From Incurvaria masculella (taxonomy: Eukaryota; Arthropoda; Insecta; Lepidoptera; Incurvariidae), in contig OX335655.1 in NCBI GenBank assembly GCA_946894095.1, positions 8,308,001 to 8,372,000 of the forward strand: a stretch of DNA of 64,000 nucleotides. The letters are read 5' to 3'. Of this stretch, positions 50,590-60,791 are shown piece by piece. The first letter of the stretch is position 1. The number at the start of each line of letters is the position of its first letter. Under the pieces are notes generated by a model. It worked only from the letters and a program-made list of their open reading frames with translations. It did no database searches and had not been told where the DNA came from. Position numbers and translations under genes: made by a program.

Positions 50590-50900
50590 TTTATTATTTA
50601 TTTAGTTTTATTGCTTAGCTGCCTCTTGAAGCATGAACAACAAATGATTTAGTATGATAATATCAGACGTATTTCCCCATTAGCGTGACAACTTGTTTTA
50701 ATATTTAGGTGCCTTTTGCAACATGCACGGCATTTGATGCAGTGTGACTATTTGATATATTTATATAATACACACATGTTGCATATTAGTACAACCACTT
50801 GTTTTATTGCTTAGCCACCTCTTGTAACATGCACGGCAAATCATCCAGTGTGAAAATTTCAGACATATTTAACACATACGATGCAGTATGTTTTAAAAAA
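50590..50900. repeat. Degenerate tandem repeat (about 110 bp x 3)
   Basis: Recurring TTGCTTAGCTGCCTCTTG, AACATGCACGGCA and ATGCAGTGTGA motifs. Confidence 0.6.
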
Positions 50901-51834
50901 AAAAAAAAATGTATTTATTTATTTTATTTTATTTATTTATTTATTAAGAATTCAACAGCTTATTATTAGCATCACATTTTATATGATATCAATTGTTAAT
51001 CACATGAAGATATCGATAAAATGCGCGCTTAGTGTGGCACCGCACTAGCCACGCGCAAAGCAACACACCACACATCTATACATATACTACTCACGCCGGC
51101 GAGACTTTCGCTTGGTTGTTTTAGTGTTTTTATCGTAATTTATCCTATAAATTGTGATAAAATTTTAGTGAACATGAAAATTGTGTTCAATCTAAATATA
51201 AATTGTGATAAACCAAACCATAAAGTGTTTACGTAGAGGAGATGTGGTCATTTACATTTTTTCGTTATTTTTTCAAATTTCATGATGATTTTCTCAAAAA
51301 TTTCATTAAAAAAAAATATGATCTTATAAAATAAACTAATATCAATGTAATATGAGGTTTTCATGTGCCTACCTTGAAACTTTTCATCAAAATAAAAATA
51401 AATGAAGTTCAAAACTGGGTCCAAAATCATGAAAATATTTATGAAATAAAATGATTTTTTTTCGAAAATGCGTATGCCATCCAACCAAATTAGGCATACT
51501 TTTGGATGGATAATTTTCTTGTTTATCATGATATGTAAAAATAATAACGAAATATACTTGGGAAAAAAAATTGTGTATGAAAAACTGGACCATAATCGTA
51601 ATTTTATTTTACACTTGTTTTTATCCAATTTAGGACAGGATTTCGACATAAAATAAGTAAGGCATGGAAAGAGTGTTTATTTGACTATATTATTCACTGA
51701 TAATTATTTGCACTTTCATATAAAAAGTATTCACAGCGATTTTTTTTCTTGGACTCGCCTCCCGCGGCCGCGCGTCTTCCACACCTGCGGAATTTTAAGG
51801 TAGTTCCTGATAAATTAGCCCAGAAGGCAAAGGG
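50901..51834. other. AT-rich interior and right end of the piggyBac-like element
   Basis: Overlapping AT-rich frames at 51248-51656 show no domain. A GC-rich CCTCCCGCGGCCGCGCG stretch lies near 51760. Confidence 0.4.
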
Positions 51835-51838
51835 TTAA

Positions 51839-53042
51839 GCATCTCGCGCAACAAACCTACTAAGGATTCTTCCTGAAAAACCTTATTCAAACAGCATTTT
51901 GAAATCAATCCTACCAATAACAAATGCCATTCTGTAAAAACATTTCTTTCATGTCCTTCCATATTAGTGTGAAAAATGTAATGAATAACTGCGTGAGATC
52001 GAACCGCTTTGTTCCAGATCTATTAGCAAAACCAATGAATATGGTTTACTCATATCGAGTCTACAACGAATAGGTACAGGAGCACGAAAATGTATCGAAG
52101 CACGAAAAACGAGTGTAGACAGCTTTGTACTTGCCTTGGGCAATATGTAAGGTGCTCTCGAACCTTGACTAGTAAAAAAACACTGAAAATACAACTTTTG
52201 TCTAGGTTAGACGAGAAAAGGACTCGAACTAAAGCATAATAGGACTTCAGGGGAGGCTTTTTTAGGCTTCACGAAAAAAGATAACGTTGATTATGCGGTG
52301 GTTTTCATTGTTTTCGAAACTAAATTCTGTAGAAACACTTCACGACCATAACACTTCACTCCACGCCATATTTATTTTGACGTAACATATTGTGTGTTGC
52401 AAGCGTTAAGTGATGGAGTTTACTTTTTTAACGTGATTTTTTTTTATTTCTTCTTGTGTTTTAATCAGCATTTACATAGCTTTATTTGTAAATGATTTGT
52501 CGTACTCCAGGTGAATACTAATATGTTTTTCATCAGCAAATAGAGCTAGCTGTATTCAATCTTATGTACGTATTCCTCACATAATCGGATTTTTGACACA
52601 TTACTTAGTGATTTACTTTTATTTCCACAAGGAAAGACAAGAGCTTACGCTGTACAGACATCTCTTAAGTATAAACGATCATTTTATGTACAGGTTGACG
52701 TGATGGCCACTACGGCACCATACAACTACTCTCGAGGTACAGCCTCACGAACTGACTAAAAAAAGAACGTCAACACCGTATGGCACTAAAAACCAGTGGA
52801 CACTTCCCGAGAAGTATGCCCATGCTGTGGGATATACTCTAGCGCTAACATACTCGACTGGGATCCCTGGCTCCTTCGGGCGCACGACCTCAAACAACCA
52901 ACTCTATATCAATCTCGTAATGGCCAGTATATTAAATTTGGGATGGAAACAAACAAAAACGTTTATTAACTTTTTGGTGAATATCCTCTAAATGAAAAGT
53001 TAGACTTTCCACACCAAGTATTTCAATAATTTAACGTTGTAT
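51839..53042. other. No recognisable gene
   Basis: A 76-codon minus frame at 51964-52194 is not recognised. No repeat copy elsewhere in the window. Confidence 0.4.
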
Positions 53043-53090
53043 GTACTTGGACATGGATGGCACACAATATCACACCTACTGTCATGACAC
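53043..53090 (-). repeat. SINE 3' tail fragment
   Basis: ACTTGGACATGGATGGCA, CACACCTACTGTCATGAC. Confidence 0.6.
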
Positions 53091-53423
53091 TCTATCTATT
53101 CTAGGAACGTCAAAACTGGACTGTAGACCCAAGTTTGAATCAGTTTGAGTTTGGATTCAAGCAGTGGAACCGGAGATTTAACAATGAAACCATACCAAAG
53201 CGTGTATATATTACGGTTAGAGACCGATGTTGGTTAAAGTCCGAAATGATTTTATCCTTTAATATTATACCAAGAAAAACAATTTTTTTTTTGTATGATT
53301 TGATGAACAATTTTATTCTCGATATTAATGCTCTAACTTATCTTCAAAAATTTATTTACCTTTAAGGAAAAAAAGATTTCGGCCTTTAACCAACATCGGG
53401 CTTTAACCGTAACATATACATTG

Positions 53424-53660
53424 ATAAAAAAGTGCGAATCAGACTCGCACACGAAGAGTTCCGCACAATGATACAAAATTAAATAAAAAATAATCACGTT
53501 TCTTGTATTTTTCTTTTACGTTATTTAATGATTACTTTTTGTTGTTAGATGCAATAGAAATACATACTATGTGAAACTTTTAACTGTCTACCTAATACGG
53601 TTCATGAGATACAGCCCCCTGAGAGACGGATGGACAGCCCAGGATTAGTCATAGTTAGTT
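53424..53660 (+). repeat. CCGGCCAAGTGCGAGTC-type repeat, 5' truncated
   Basis: AAGTGCGAATCAGACTCGCA, CACGAAGAGTTCCGCAC, TACGGTTCATGAGATACAGC. Confidence 0.75.
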
Positions 53661-53869
53661 TTTAATAGTTTTATAGTTAGTTAGTTTTAATAGTTAATAG
53701 TTTTTAATAAAAAAAAAGTACCTACTTTTTATATAAAGAGAATGACAGCTACTAGTCTTAGGATTTTCGTTTTCGTACCATTAGTACAAGGACTGGTTTC
53801 ATTGATCCGTGGCTCAATAAAACACCTTCCATGTGAGAAAAAAATGGAGGCTCCAAGTTTGGCACGACA

Positions 53870-54060
53870 ACACAAGATGAACAATATTACCAAGCAGGAA
53901 CCGATGGCTACCAGCCGGGGGTTGTCCTGTCAAAGGCGACGCCGCGCCGCCGTCCTCGTCGGTGGACTGGGCTCCTGGGACCACGTCTACGAACCACTCA
54001 TGCTCCGACTAGATGTGCAGCCGGAAGTCATCCGAAGGGCCGACTGTGTTCAATGTCATA
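53870..54060 (+). pseudogene. Short retroelement-like coding fragment
   Basis: The frame includes RRRRAAVLVGGLGSWDHVYE PLMLRLDV… in a small GC-rich island. LVGGLGSWD-type motifs occur at the C-terminus of some insect retroelement polyproteins. I cannot name the family. Confidence 0.3.
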
Positions 54061-54074
54061 TTGGTGGTGACTTA

Positions 54075-54917
54075 GGATGAGATAAATAGTCGTAACAGAA
54101 ACTAAGACTAACGAAAAGTAGTACTTTGTGACGTCACTTTGACACATTTTGGCTGAGATAAATATTCGCAACTGAAACTAATGCTAACGAAAAGTAGTTC
54201 TTTGTGACGTCACTTTGACACATTTTGTATGGACGAAATCTAAAAGTAATGCAAAGTGACGTCACAAAGTAGTACTTTTCGTTAGCCTTAGGCTGAGATA
54301 AATAGTCGTAACAGAAACTAAAACTAACGAAAAGTAGTACTTTGTGACGTCAATTTGCATTATTTGAGATTTCGTCCATGCAAAATGTGTCCAAGTGACG
54401 ACACAAAGTACAACTTTGCGTTAGCATTGGTTTCAGTTACGACTATTTATCTCAGCCTTAGTTTCTGTTACGTCTATTTATCTCAGCCTTTGTATGGACG
54501 AAATCTCAAAGTAATGCAAAGTACTACTTTTCGTTAGTCTTAGGCTGAGATAAATAGTCGTAACAGAAACTAACACTAATGAAAATTAGTACTTTGTGAC
54601 GTCACTTTGCATTACTTTGATATTTCGTCCATACAAAATGTGTCAAAGTGACGTCACAAAGTACTACTTTTCGTTAGTCTTAGTTTCTGATACGACTATT
54701 TATCTCAGCCTTAGGCTGAGATCTAAGACTAACGAAAAGTAGTACTTTGTGACGTCATTTTGCATTACTTTGCGATTTCGCTCATACAAAATGTATCAAA
54801 GTGACGTCACCAAGTAATACTTTTCGTTAGCCTTAGTTTCTGTTATGACTATTTATCTCGGCCTTAGTTTCTGTTACGACTATTTATCTCGGCCTTAGTT
54901 TTTGTTACGACTATTTA
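54075..54917. repeat. Cluster of nested palindromes carrying TGACGTCA octamers
   Basis: A palindromic unit is repeated about four times, with deletions: GGCTGAGATAAATAGTCGTA, CTAACGAAAAGTAGTACTTT, GTGACGTCAC, CATTACTTTGAGATTTCGTC, then the same in reverse. Perfect TGACGTCA occurs at 54129, 54205, 54257, 54345, 54597, 54649, 54750 and 54802, with a variant (TGACGACA) at 54396. The right edge meets the LINE 3' tail. Confidence 0.9.
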
Positions 54918-55542
54918 TCTATTTATTTATTTATTTATTTATATGAAATGAAATGAAATGAAATGAAATTATGTTTATTTACCATAACTACTAGAAAAAC
55001 AGAACTATATGTTAACCTTAAAAATAACACATAGCAATAAAGAAAAAAAAAAAGAATATTATACAACAACAAAAACTTAAAATAACTAAAATCTATAATA
55101 ACTAAAATTTAATAAGATAACAATTTACAAGGTAATTAACTAAATAATACGATATTATGGTAAATCGGATCCAGGCGCAGCATATGTCATTGACAATGCT
55201 AGGTGCATAATCAATGACGCTGGTTTTAAGCCTGGCCGTTAAGAAAACATAAGTATTTGACAACTACATACTAACCAACTATGTATACATCCAAAGATCT
55301 CAACTCTAAAGTAGTAAAAACCAAATAATTTATTGAGAAAAAAAAAATATATTTACGAAAAGAAAAGAAAAAGCAAATACTCAAACTTTAAATCAAGTAA
55401 TAAAATTAAGAATCAATATTAAATGTTAACCGTACATTAAATAACTACTAGACCGTAATGCAGAAAGGTGTGAATGAAAACGTGAAAAAAAAAAGAGAAA
55501 AAAAGAACAAAAAACATGAAGACAATTGGGACCCCGATCTGA

Positions 55543-58392
55543 CTATTCTCGAGAAGATTGTGACTCCAAGAGGTACTCCTTAAGGCGTATTTTGAAAGTA
55601 CGTATGTTTTTTATAGCACTTATAGGAGGAGGAATATTGTTCCAGCATCGAGAAGCCGCGTACTTGAAGCAACCCTCAAATGCAGCTCCACGGTGCTTAG
55701 GTATTGCCAGAAGTCTCCCCACCGATCGAGTCCCGTAACGATGCCCTGCACCCAGCCATTTGAGTTTCCGCCACAGTGCCGTCGGAATGTGTGTACTGAT
55801 TATTTTATGTATTAAGGTGGCTAAATGCAGGTATCTTCGGTTTGACATATTAAGCAGTCCCAACCGGTTGAGGTATGGGCTTATATGATCTCGTTTCCTA
55901 GTGTGTTCACAGAAACGTATACATGCGTTCTGCACTCTTTGCACTCTTTCTTCGGTTTTCTTATATAGACAGGGACCGTATACTGCATCGCAGTAGTTGA
56001 ACTGTGCAAGAATGAGTGACTCTGTAATTTTGTGACGGACTTCCCGTGAGAGGTGCTTACGAATTTTATAAAGACATTTCAGTTTTGCAAATGATGATCG
56101 AAACTTATCGGCTATGTGTTCTTCATACCTAAGTTTTTGGTCCATTTTCAACCCTAAGTTCCGTGCTGATTTCACTAAGGGAATAGGAATTGTATTCATG
56201 ATCAGAACCGGATTGGATGACATTACCCTTTCTACGGCTTTAGTAGTACCTAATACCATGGCCACTGTTTTAGAAGGATTCAAGGCGAGCCCATTCTCCA
56301 CTGACCAGTTCCATGAGTTGTTGAGGTCTTGATTCACTTTAGCAACAGCTTCATTCACGTTGAGAGGTTCAAATGAATAGCTTAGCTGTGAATCATCTGC
56401 GAATAGTTCACAACGCATGTGTTGGAGACAGCTAGGAAAGTCCGCGGTGAAGGCTGTGTACAGCAGAGGCGACATGCAGGAACCCTGGGGGCAACCGCGT
56501 GGCACCTCTGTAGCGTCTGAGTAGTTAGGAGAACCATCTGCACTATAGCACTTTGTCTTTTGGTATCTTCCGCTCAGATAACTTCGAAGCATCTCAATTG
56601 CATCACTGGACAACCCGTAATAAAATAACTTGGACAAGAGCAGTTTTATGTCCAAACAGTCGAATGCTCGAGAGAAGTCAAGAAGAAGCAAAAAAGTCGC
56701 CTGGCCTGTGTGTGGCCTCAGAATCTCGTCGGACACCTGAAGTAGTGCCGTGCAGGTGCTGTAGCCTTTGCGGAATCCTGATTGGCAATCCGGAATAATT
56801 TTGTACGAGTGAAGATAAGTTGTAAGTTGTTTTGTCATGATTTTCTCTAAAATTTTGGAAAAGGCAGGTAGAATACTGATCGGTCTTAAGTCTTTTAACT
56901 CTTTTACTTCGTTTTTCTTGGGAATTGGAGTAATAATTGAAGTTTTCCAGATTTCAGGAAAATATGAACTTGCCAATGAACAATTAATAATATATGTTAT
57001 GACTTCAAGTGTATACGGCATGGACATTTTTATCATTTTTATAGATATTTCGTCGACCCCACAAGCATTTGATTTAATTGATGATATAAGTGTTAATACG
57101 TCTTGCGGAGAGACCTGCTTAAAAGTAAATGATTCTACATCTGGTAATAATCGATTATTTTTGTATAAAATATAAATGCTCTCTGGAATAGGCTTCGTAG
57201 GAGGCAATTGCAAAAAGTGAGAGTTAATGGTATCGGGGTTCAATAGATTGTTGGGTATAGTAGGTTTTGTTGCTATTAAACGAGTACATTTTCTAATGCC
57301 TTGCCACAGTGTCTTCGAATCCCTATGGTTACAGTTGACCAAAAAATTAAAATAAGCATCTTTTTCCTTTCGAACTGAGGTAGTCACAAGGTTACGAAGC
57401 TGCTTGTAGTAGTCCAAGTGGGCTGGTTTGTCAGTGCGTCGAGCTCTCGCGCCTGCGCGGTCGCGCATGCGTATCATGCGCCTCACGTTGTGTGTGTACC
57501 ACGGCTGTAGGATAGGCCTGCATCGGCGCGAGACGAAGGGCGCATGAAGGTCGAAAATACATGTCATAAAATAATAGAATCTCACCAACATATCGTCAAT
57601 GGAGAGGCAATGCGCGATGTCCCCCCAAGGGATCTGACTGACATGTTCGGAAAAGAGTTCGATGTCCAAGTTTCTAAATGACCTATAGGTCATTGTTTGC
57701 GCTCGGTTTGTCTCGATGCTCAGCCTGAATACAGCCACGACCATACCATGGTCGCTCCTGTCTGGATTGTGTTGAACTGACACACTTTCACATAAGTCAT
57801 TTGCATTCGTGCAAAGAACATCGAGAAGTGTTTTACTGTTAGTTGTCACACGAGTCGGTTCTGTGACTATTTGTATAAGACCGAACTCTTCAAAGCAATT
57901 TATGAGTGTGCGAACGCAACCCCTCTGATTGTTTAAAAGGTCAACATTAAGATCTCCGAAGAAAAAAAAGTAGTCCGCAGTCGGTACTAAAGCCTCAAGC
58001 TTATCGCTCAAGCGGTCGAGCGCAGTTCCTACACTGACTGCGTTGGGACGATAAGCGGTACCAACAACACACGTGCACTTAGGAAGTTTCAAGCTTAACC
58101 ACATCTGCTCCAGTTCATCGAATGGCATGTTAAGCAATTTATAATTCAAGTTCTCACGGATGTAAACGCCTACCCCACCGCCAACTGTGGTAGATTTTCG
58201 AGGAATATGACAGAACACATAGCCAGGTATATGGTATTCTGCAGTCGGTCCGTCACAAAGCCAGGTTTCATTAATGAGCAGCAGGTCTAAGTTATTGGAG
58301 ATTACAGAAGCATACAACTCATCAAAACCAGTACCCATTGATTGCATGTTAAGAAAACCAAATTTGATTACATTCCTATTTAACTTATCCAT
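55543..58392 (-). CDS. LINE ORF2: AP-like endonuclease and reverse transcriptase, 949 aa
   Basis: Nicks the target and reverse-transcribes the element RNA (target-primed reverse transcription). The APE-type endonuclease is at about 8-225: N15, E42 (NETWL), GDLNVDLL at 146-153, and SDH at 213-215. The reverse transcriptase is at about 480-740: LRPISILPAFSKILEKIM (502-519), DFSRAFD with D572, PRGCPQGSCMSPLLY (631-645) and FADD at 664-667. The C-terminal domain ends in WNNIPPPISAIKNIRTFKIR. All catalytic residues I can check are present. The start ATG overlaps the stop of a 147-codon upstream frame (ATGGATAA). Confidence 0.95.
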   Translation of the reverse strand: MDKLNRNVIKFGFLNMQSMGTGFDELYASVISNNLDLLLINETWLCDGPTAEYHIPGYVFCHIPRKSTTVGGGVGVYIRENLNYKLLNMPFDELEQMWLSLKLPKCTCVVGTAYRPNAVSVGTALDRLSDKLEALVPTADYFFFFGDLNVDLLNNQRGCVRTLINCFEEFGLIQIVTEPTRVTTNSKTLLDVLCTNANDLCESVSVQHNPDRSDHGMVVAVFRLSIETNRAQTMTYRSFRNLDIELFSEHVSQIPWGDIAHCLSIDDMLVRFYYFMTCIFDLHAPFVSRRCRPILQPWYTHNVRRMIRMRDRAGARARRTDKPAHLDYYKQLRNLVTTSVRKEKDAYFNFLVNCNHRDSKTLWQGIRKCTRLIATKPTIPNNLLNPDTINSHFLQLPPTKPIPESIYILYKNNRLLPDVESFTFKQVSPQDVLTLISSIKSNACGVDEISIKMIKMSMPYTLEVITYIINCSLASSYFPEIWKTSIITPIPKKNEVKELKDLRPISILPAFSKILEKIMTKQLTTYLHSYKIIPDCQSGFRKGYSTCTALLQVSDEILRPHTGQATFLLLLDFSRAFDCLDIKLLLSKLFYYGLSSDAIEMLRSYLSGRYQKTKCYSADGSPNYSDATEVPRGCPQGSCMSPLLYTAFTADFPSCLQHMRCELFADDSQLSYSFEPLNVNEAVAKVNQDLNNSWNWSVENGLALNPSKTVAMVLGTTKAVERVMSSNPVLIMNTIPIPLVKSARNLGLKMDQKLRYEEHIADKFRSSFAKLKCLYKIRKHLSREVRHKITESLILAQFNYCDAVYGPCLYKKTEERVQRVQNACIRFCEHTRKRDHISPYLNRLGLLNMSNRRYLHLATLIHKIISTHIPTALWRKLKWLGAGHRYGTRSVGRLLAIPKHRGAAFEGCFKYAASRCWNNIPPPISAIKNIRTFKIRLKEYLLESQSSRE

Positions 58393-58828
58393 TTCCAGCC
58401 AGTATTTTTAAGTTTAATTGATAAAATAACTGTATTATACCCTTAAAATAATAAATTTTGGTTGCAAAAAGTAAGGAAGTAATACAATCAACATTTAAAT
58501 TGCATGAAATATGGCACATAACAATACACGATCTACTAAAATTAGATTTCGTAACAGTGTAAATAGAGAATACAAGTTTTATAGAAGTAGTGTCTTTGGC
58601 GGTAGTTGTAAAATCATAAGTGTTAATCAGTCTAAGCGCCGGCCGCGACCGGGCAGCAGCGAGCTGACACCGCTGCACGCGAGCAGACGACGACGTCCGC
58701 GCGACCGCTTGTACACACACATCGCACTCACGCGCGTACCAATCCGTAAAAACTGTGAAGTGTAATTGGTTCAGTGAACTATATTGTAATCGAACATTAG
58801 AGGTTGCAAGGGTATCGGATGCTTTCAT
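58385..58828 (-). CDS. Open frame in the ORF1-ORF2 linker, 147 codons, uncertain
   Basis: Fills most of the 465-bp gap and ends in TAA overlapping the ORF2 start (ATGGATAA). No domain recognised; Cys- and Ser-rich in parts. Either chance or a frame that lets ribosomes reach ORF2. Confidence 0.25.
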   Translation of the reverse strand: MKASDTLATSNVRLQYSSLNQLHFTVFTDWYARECDVCVQAVARTSSSARVQRCQLAAARSRPALRLINTYDFTTTAKDTTSIKLVFSIYTVTKSNFSRSCIVMCHISCNLNVDCITSLLFATKIYYFKGIIQLFYQLNLKILAGNG

Positions 58829-58857
58829 ATAGGTGTATTCCCAATCGAGTTGAAGTA

Positions 58858-59970
58858 TTATGATGATAATTTTAAAAAATCATCGTCATTTTTAATGCAT
58901 TTAATGCGTGAACTCTCATCCTTACGGATCAGTATCTCACCATTCTGAACCCACACGAATTTGATTCCTCGGTCCCTTGCCAACGAGCGAGTTTTAGATA
59001 GGAGCCTCCTTCTCGCGAACGTCAAATGTTCGTTTACGTAAATACGATTTTCCTCGTTCAACTTTAGGCAACACTTGGTTGTTAGGGGTCGCTTTGCGCG
59101 CGATTTTTTTAGGAACTCGTCCCTTTTTGATTTTTCGGAGAATCGTACGACCATAACAGCCTGCTGGGATGACTGGGGCTTGTCGATGCCTTTGGAGCCC
59201 GGCCGGCTGCAATACTTGATGTCGGCTGCGGATATATTTGCTCCGACGAACTTAGCTATGTTTTCGACGTGGTTCGCCAGATTCTCGTCCTTGCTTGATG
59301 GAATGCCGCGAATTTCGACATTTTTCATGCGACGTCGCTGATCCATGTGATCCACCTGCATCTCGAGCTCGGCAATCCGTTGAGACATCTTGGCGCGGTC
59401 CTCAACCAGCTCGTGGATTAGCTGGACTGCTTCTGGGACATCGGCAATCTTCTTCTGGACGTCTTCGAGCCGCACCGCCTGGAAACCAGCGTTCTTCACA
59501 AGCTCCTTCTGTTCGTCAACCAGTCGCTGCACGGTCGTCTGCAGCGCAGACAGAGCATTAGCGAAGTCGCACGGCACGGAAAACAGGCCGGCGGCGGCGG
59601 CGGCGCTTTGACGGGAGATGGCGCCTAGCTGTGGTGGCGTCAGCGACGTGTCGCTCATGAGAATCGATTGGCTGACCTCGCTGATGTTGGTAACGTCCCT
59701 GCGATCTGATGGATTCATGCACTCGGAGCAGTTCCATGTACCGTCTTTTACTCGAGAGCTCGCAGCAGTTAAGTTGACACAACGCATATGGAACCAGTGC
59801 CCGCAACCGGATGTGCAGTGTATTCCCGTTTTAGGAGTGATTGTTTTTGCGTGGCATTTATGACATTCCTTTTTGTTGGTCATTGTTATTTTGTGCGTGG
59901 CGATGTAAGTGTAGGTAGGTACTTGCCGCGATGTCGAATCAAGATAGCCGCCCGTGAAGTCCAGGAGCAA
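58858..59970 (-). CDS. LINE ORF1: PHD finger, coiled coil and Baculo_FP-like domain, 370 aa
   Basis: Nucleic-acid-binding partner of ORF2, expected in the RNP. A C4HC3 PHD finger at about 36-84 has C36, C39, C52, C56, H61, C64, C81 and C84. A long heptad-like region follows at about 145-220 (VQLIHELVEDRAKMSQRIAE). The C-terminal part, NVEIRGIPSSKDENL … VWVQNGEILIRKDESSRIKC, resembles the conserved domain shared by insect LINE ORF1s and the baculovirus FP25K family. M30 (MTNKKECHKC) is the more likely start than the first ATG, since the preceding 29 residues are not family-like. Confidence 0.88.
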   Translation of the reverse strand: MLLDFTGGYLDSTSRQVPTYTYIATHKITMTNKKECHKCHAKTITPKTGIHCTSGCGHWFHMRCVNLTAASSRVKDGTWNCSECMNPSDRRDVTNISEVSQSILMSDTSLTPPQLGAISRQSAAAAAGLFSVPCDFANALSALQTTVQRLVDEQKELVKNAGFQAVRLEDVQKKIADVPEAVQLIHELVEDRAKMSQRIAELEMQVDHMDQRRRMKNVEIRGIPSSKDENLANHVENIAKFVGANISAADIKYCSRPGSKGIDKPQSSQQAVMVVRFSEKSKRDEFLKKSRAKRPLTTKCCLKLNEENRIYVNEHLTFARRRLLSKTRSLARDRGIKFVWVQNGEILIRKDESSRIKCIKNDDDFLKLSS

Positions 59971-59990
59971 ACTTCACTTTCCACTCAAAG

Positions 59991-60111
59991 GTAAGTTGAG
60001 TAGTAGTAGTTAACACTTGTTTTTTCTTGAAAATATCGATAGAGTTGAATGAATAATTATTAAAAACATAGGACGATTCGTTGCAGCTGTCACTTAGCCA
60101 AGATGGCGCGT
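59991..60111. other. Junction between two LINEs
   Basis: Short AT-rich sequence; the 5' end of the intact LINE is somewhere here. Confidence 0.4.
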
Positions 60112-60791
60112 GTGTGTGTATAAGTTTATTGCACTCAAAAAACATTCGGGCAAAAGGTACAACTTAATGCCGGAGGCATTTTCTACCAGTCTACCTTTGG
60201 GTATCGTGAGCAGTAGTGCGAGTAGTAACTATGGAGAAATAGCTTTAGAGGAAACATAATTCCTACACAATATACAACAAATACACATTATACTTAAACT
60301 TAAATATATACTTATATAACTGTACATAAATATAACTACATAAATATCAATAAATAAATACTAAATACTACATATATATATTATAAAAACAAATAAAAGA
60401 TGATACTTAATACAATATAATTTTAAGGAAAAAAAAATATATATATTGGCAAAAGAAATAAAAAAATAAAAATAAAATACTGACCAACTTAAAGAAGTAT
60501 GAGGGAGAAAATTAAAGAAATCATAAAGACAGAAAATAAGCTTTGAGATTTTTTTAAAAACATAGATAGAGGGGGAATTTCGTAAATGGGGAGGTAGCTG
60601 ATTCCACTGCCTCGCAGCGTGCACTGTAAAGGAGTCTGAATACGTGGAGGATGTGTGCGAGGGAATGGCCAGTACCGAAGAGCCGGTCGATCTAAGTGGG
60701 AGACCATGTGAGCATAGATATGAAAACCAATTACGAAGGTACGAGGGAGCATTGGGATCATTAAGTATGCTGTAGAGAAGTGAAAGGACAT
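60112..60791 (-). pseudogene. Second LINE, ORF2 C-terminus and 3' UTR
   Basis: The minus frame from 60787 reads LYSILNDPNAPSYLRNWFSY, then SDSFTVHAARQWNQLPPHLR, a C-terminal LINE ORF2 signature. The 3' UTR has TAGAAAATGCCTCCGGCATT and ends TGAGTGCAATAAACTTATAC at 60112. Confidence 0.85.

Larger units (their letters stand above)
48619..51838. mobile_element. TTAA-bounded piggyBac-like element, non-autonomous
   Basis: Left end TTAACCCCTTGGCTTC; reverse complement of the right end TTAACCCTTTGCCTTC. TTAA plus CCC-type termini are the piggyBac hallmark. 3.2 kb. Inside are a duplicated 31-bp subterminal motif (48626-48656 and 48668-48698, CTGGCTTCCGTTCGGTCGAT), two SINEs and a degenerate tandem repeat. 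No DDD transposase is recognised. That the two ends belong to one element is inferred from their similarity. Confidence 0.6.
54918..59990 (-). mobile_element. Near full-length CR1/jockey-like LINE with two intact ORFs
   Basis: On the minus strand: short 5' region, ORF1 (59970-58858), 465-bp linker, ORF2 (58392-55543), about 570-bp 3' UTR, then a tail of ATTTC repeats (plus: GAAATGAAATGAAATG, 54941-54968) and AAAT repeats (54918-54940). Neither ORF is broken. The exact 5' border is uncertain. PHD-bearing ORF1 with EN+RT ORF2 fits the CR1/jockey group. Confidence 0.9.

Noticed and set aside
50590..50900. Possible coding exon with repeated motifs
   Set aside because: No frame stays open through the repeats.
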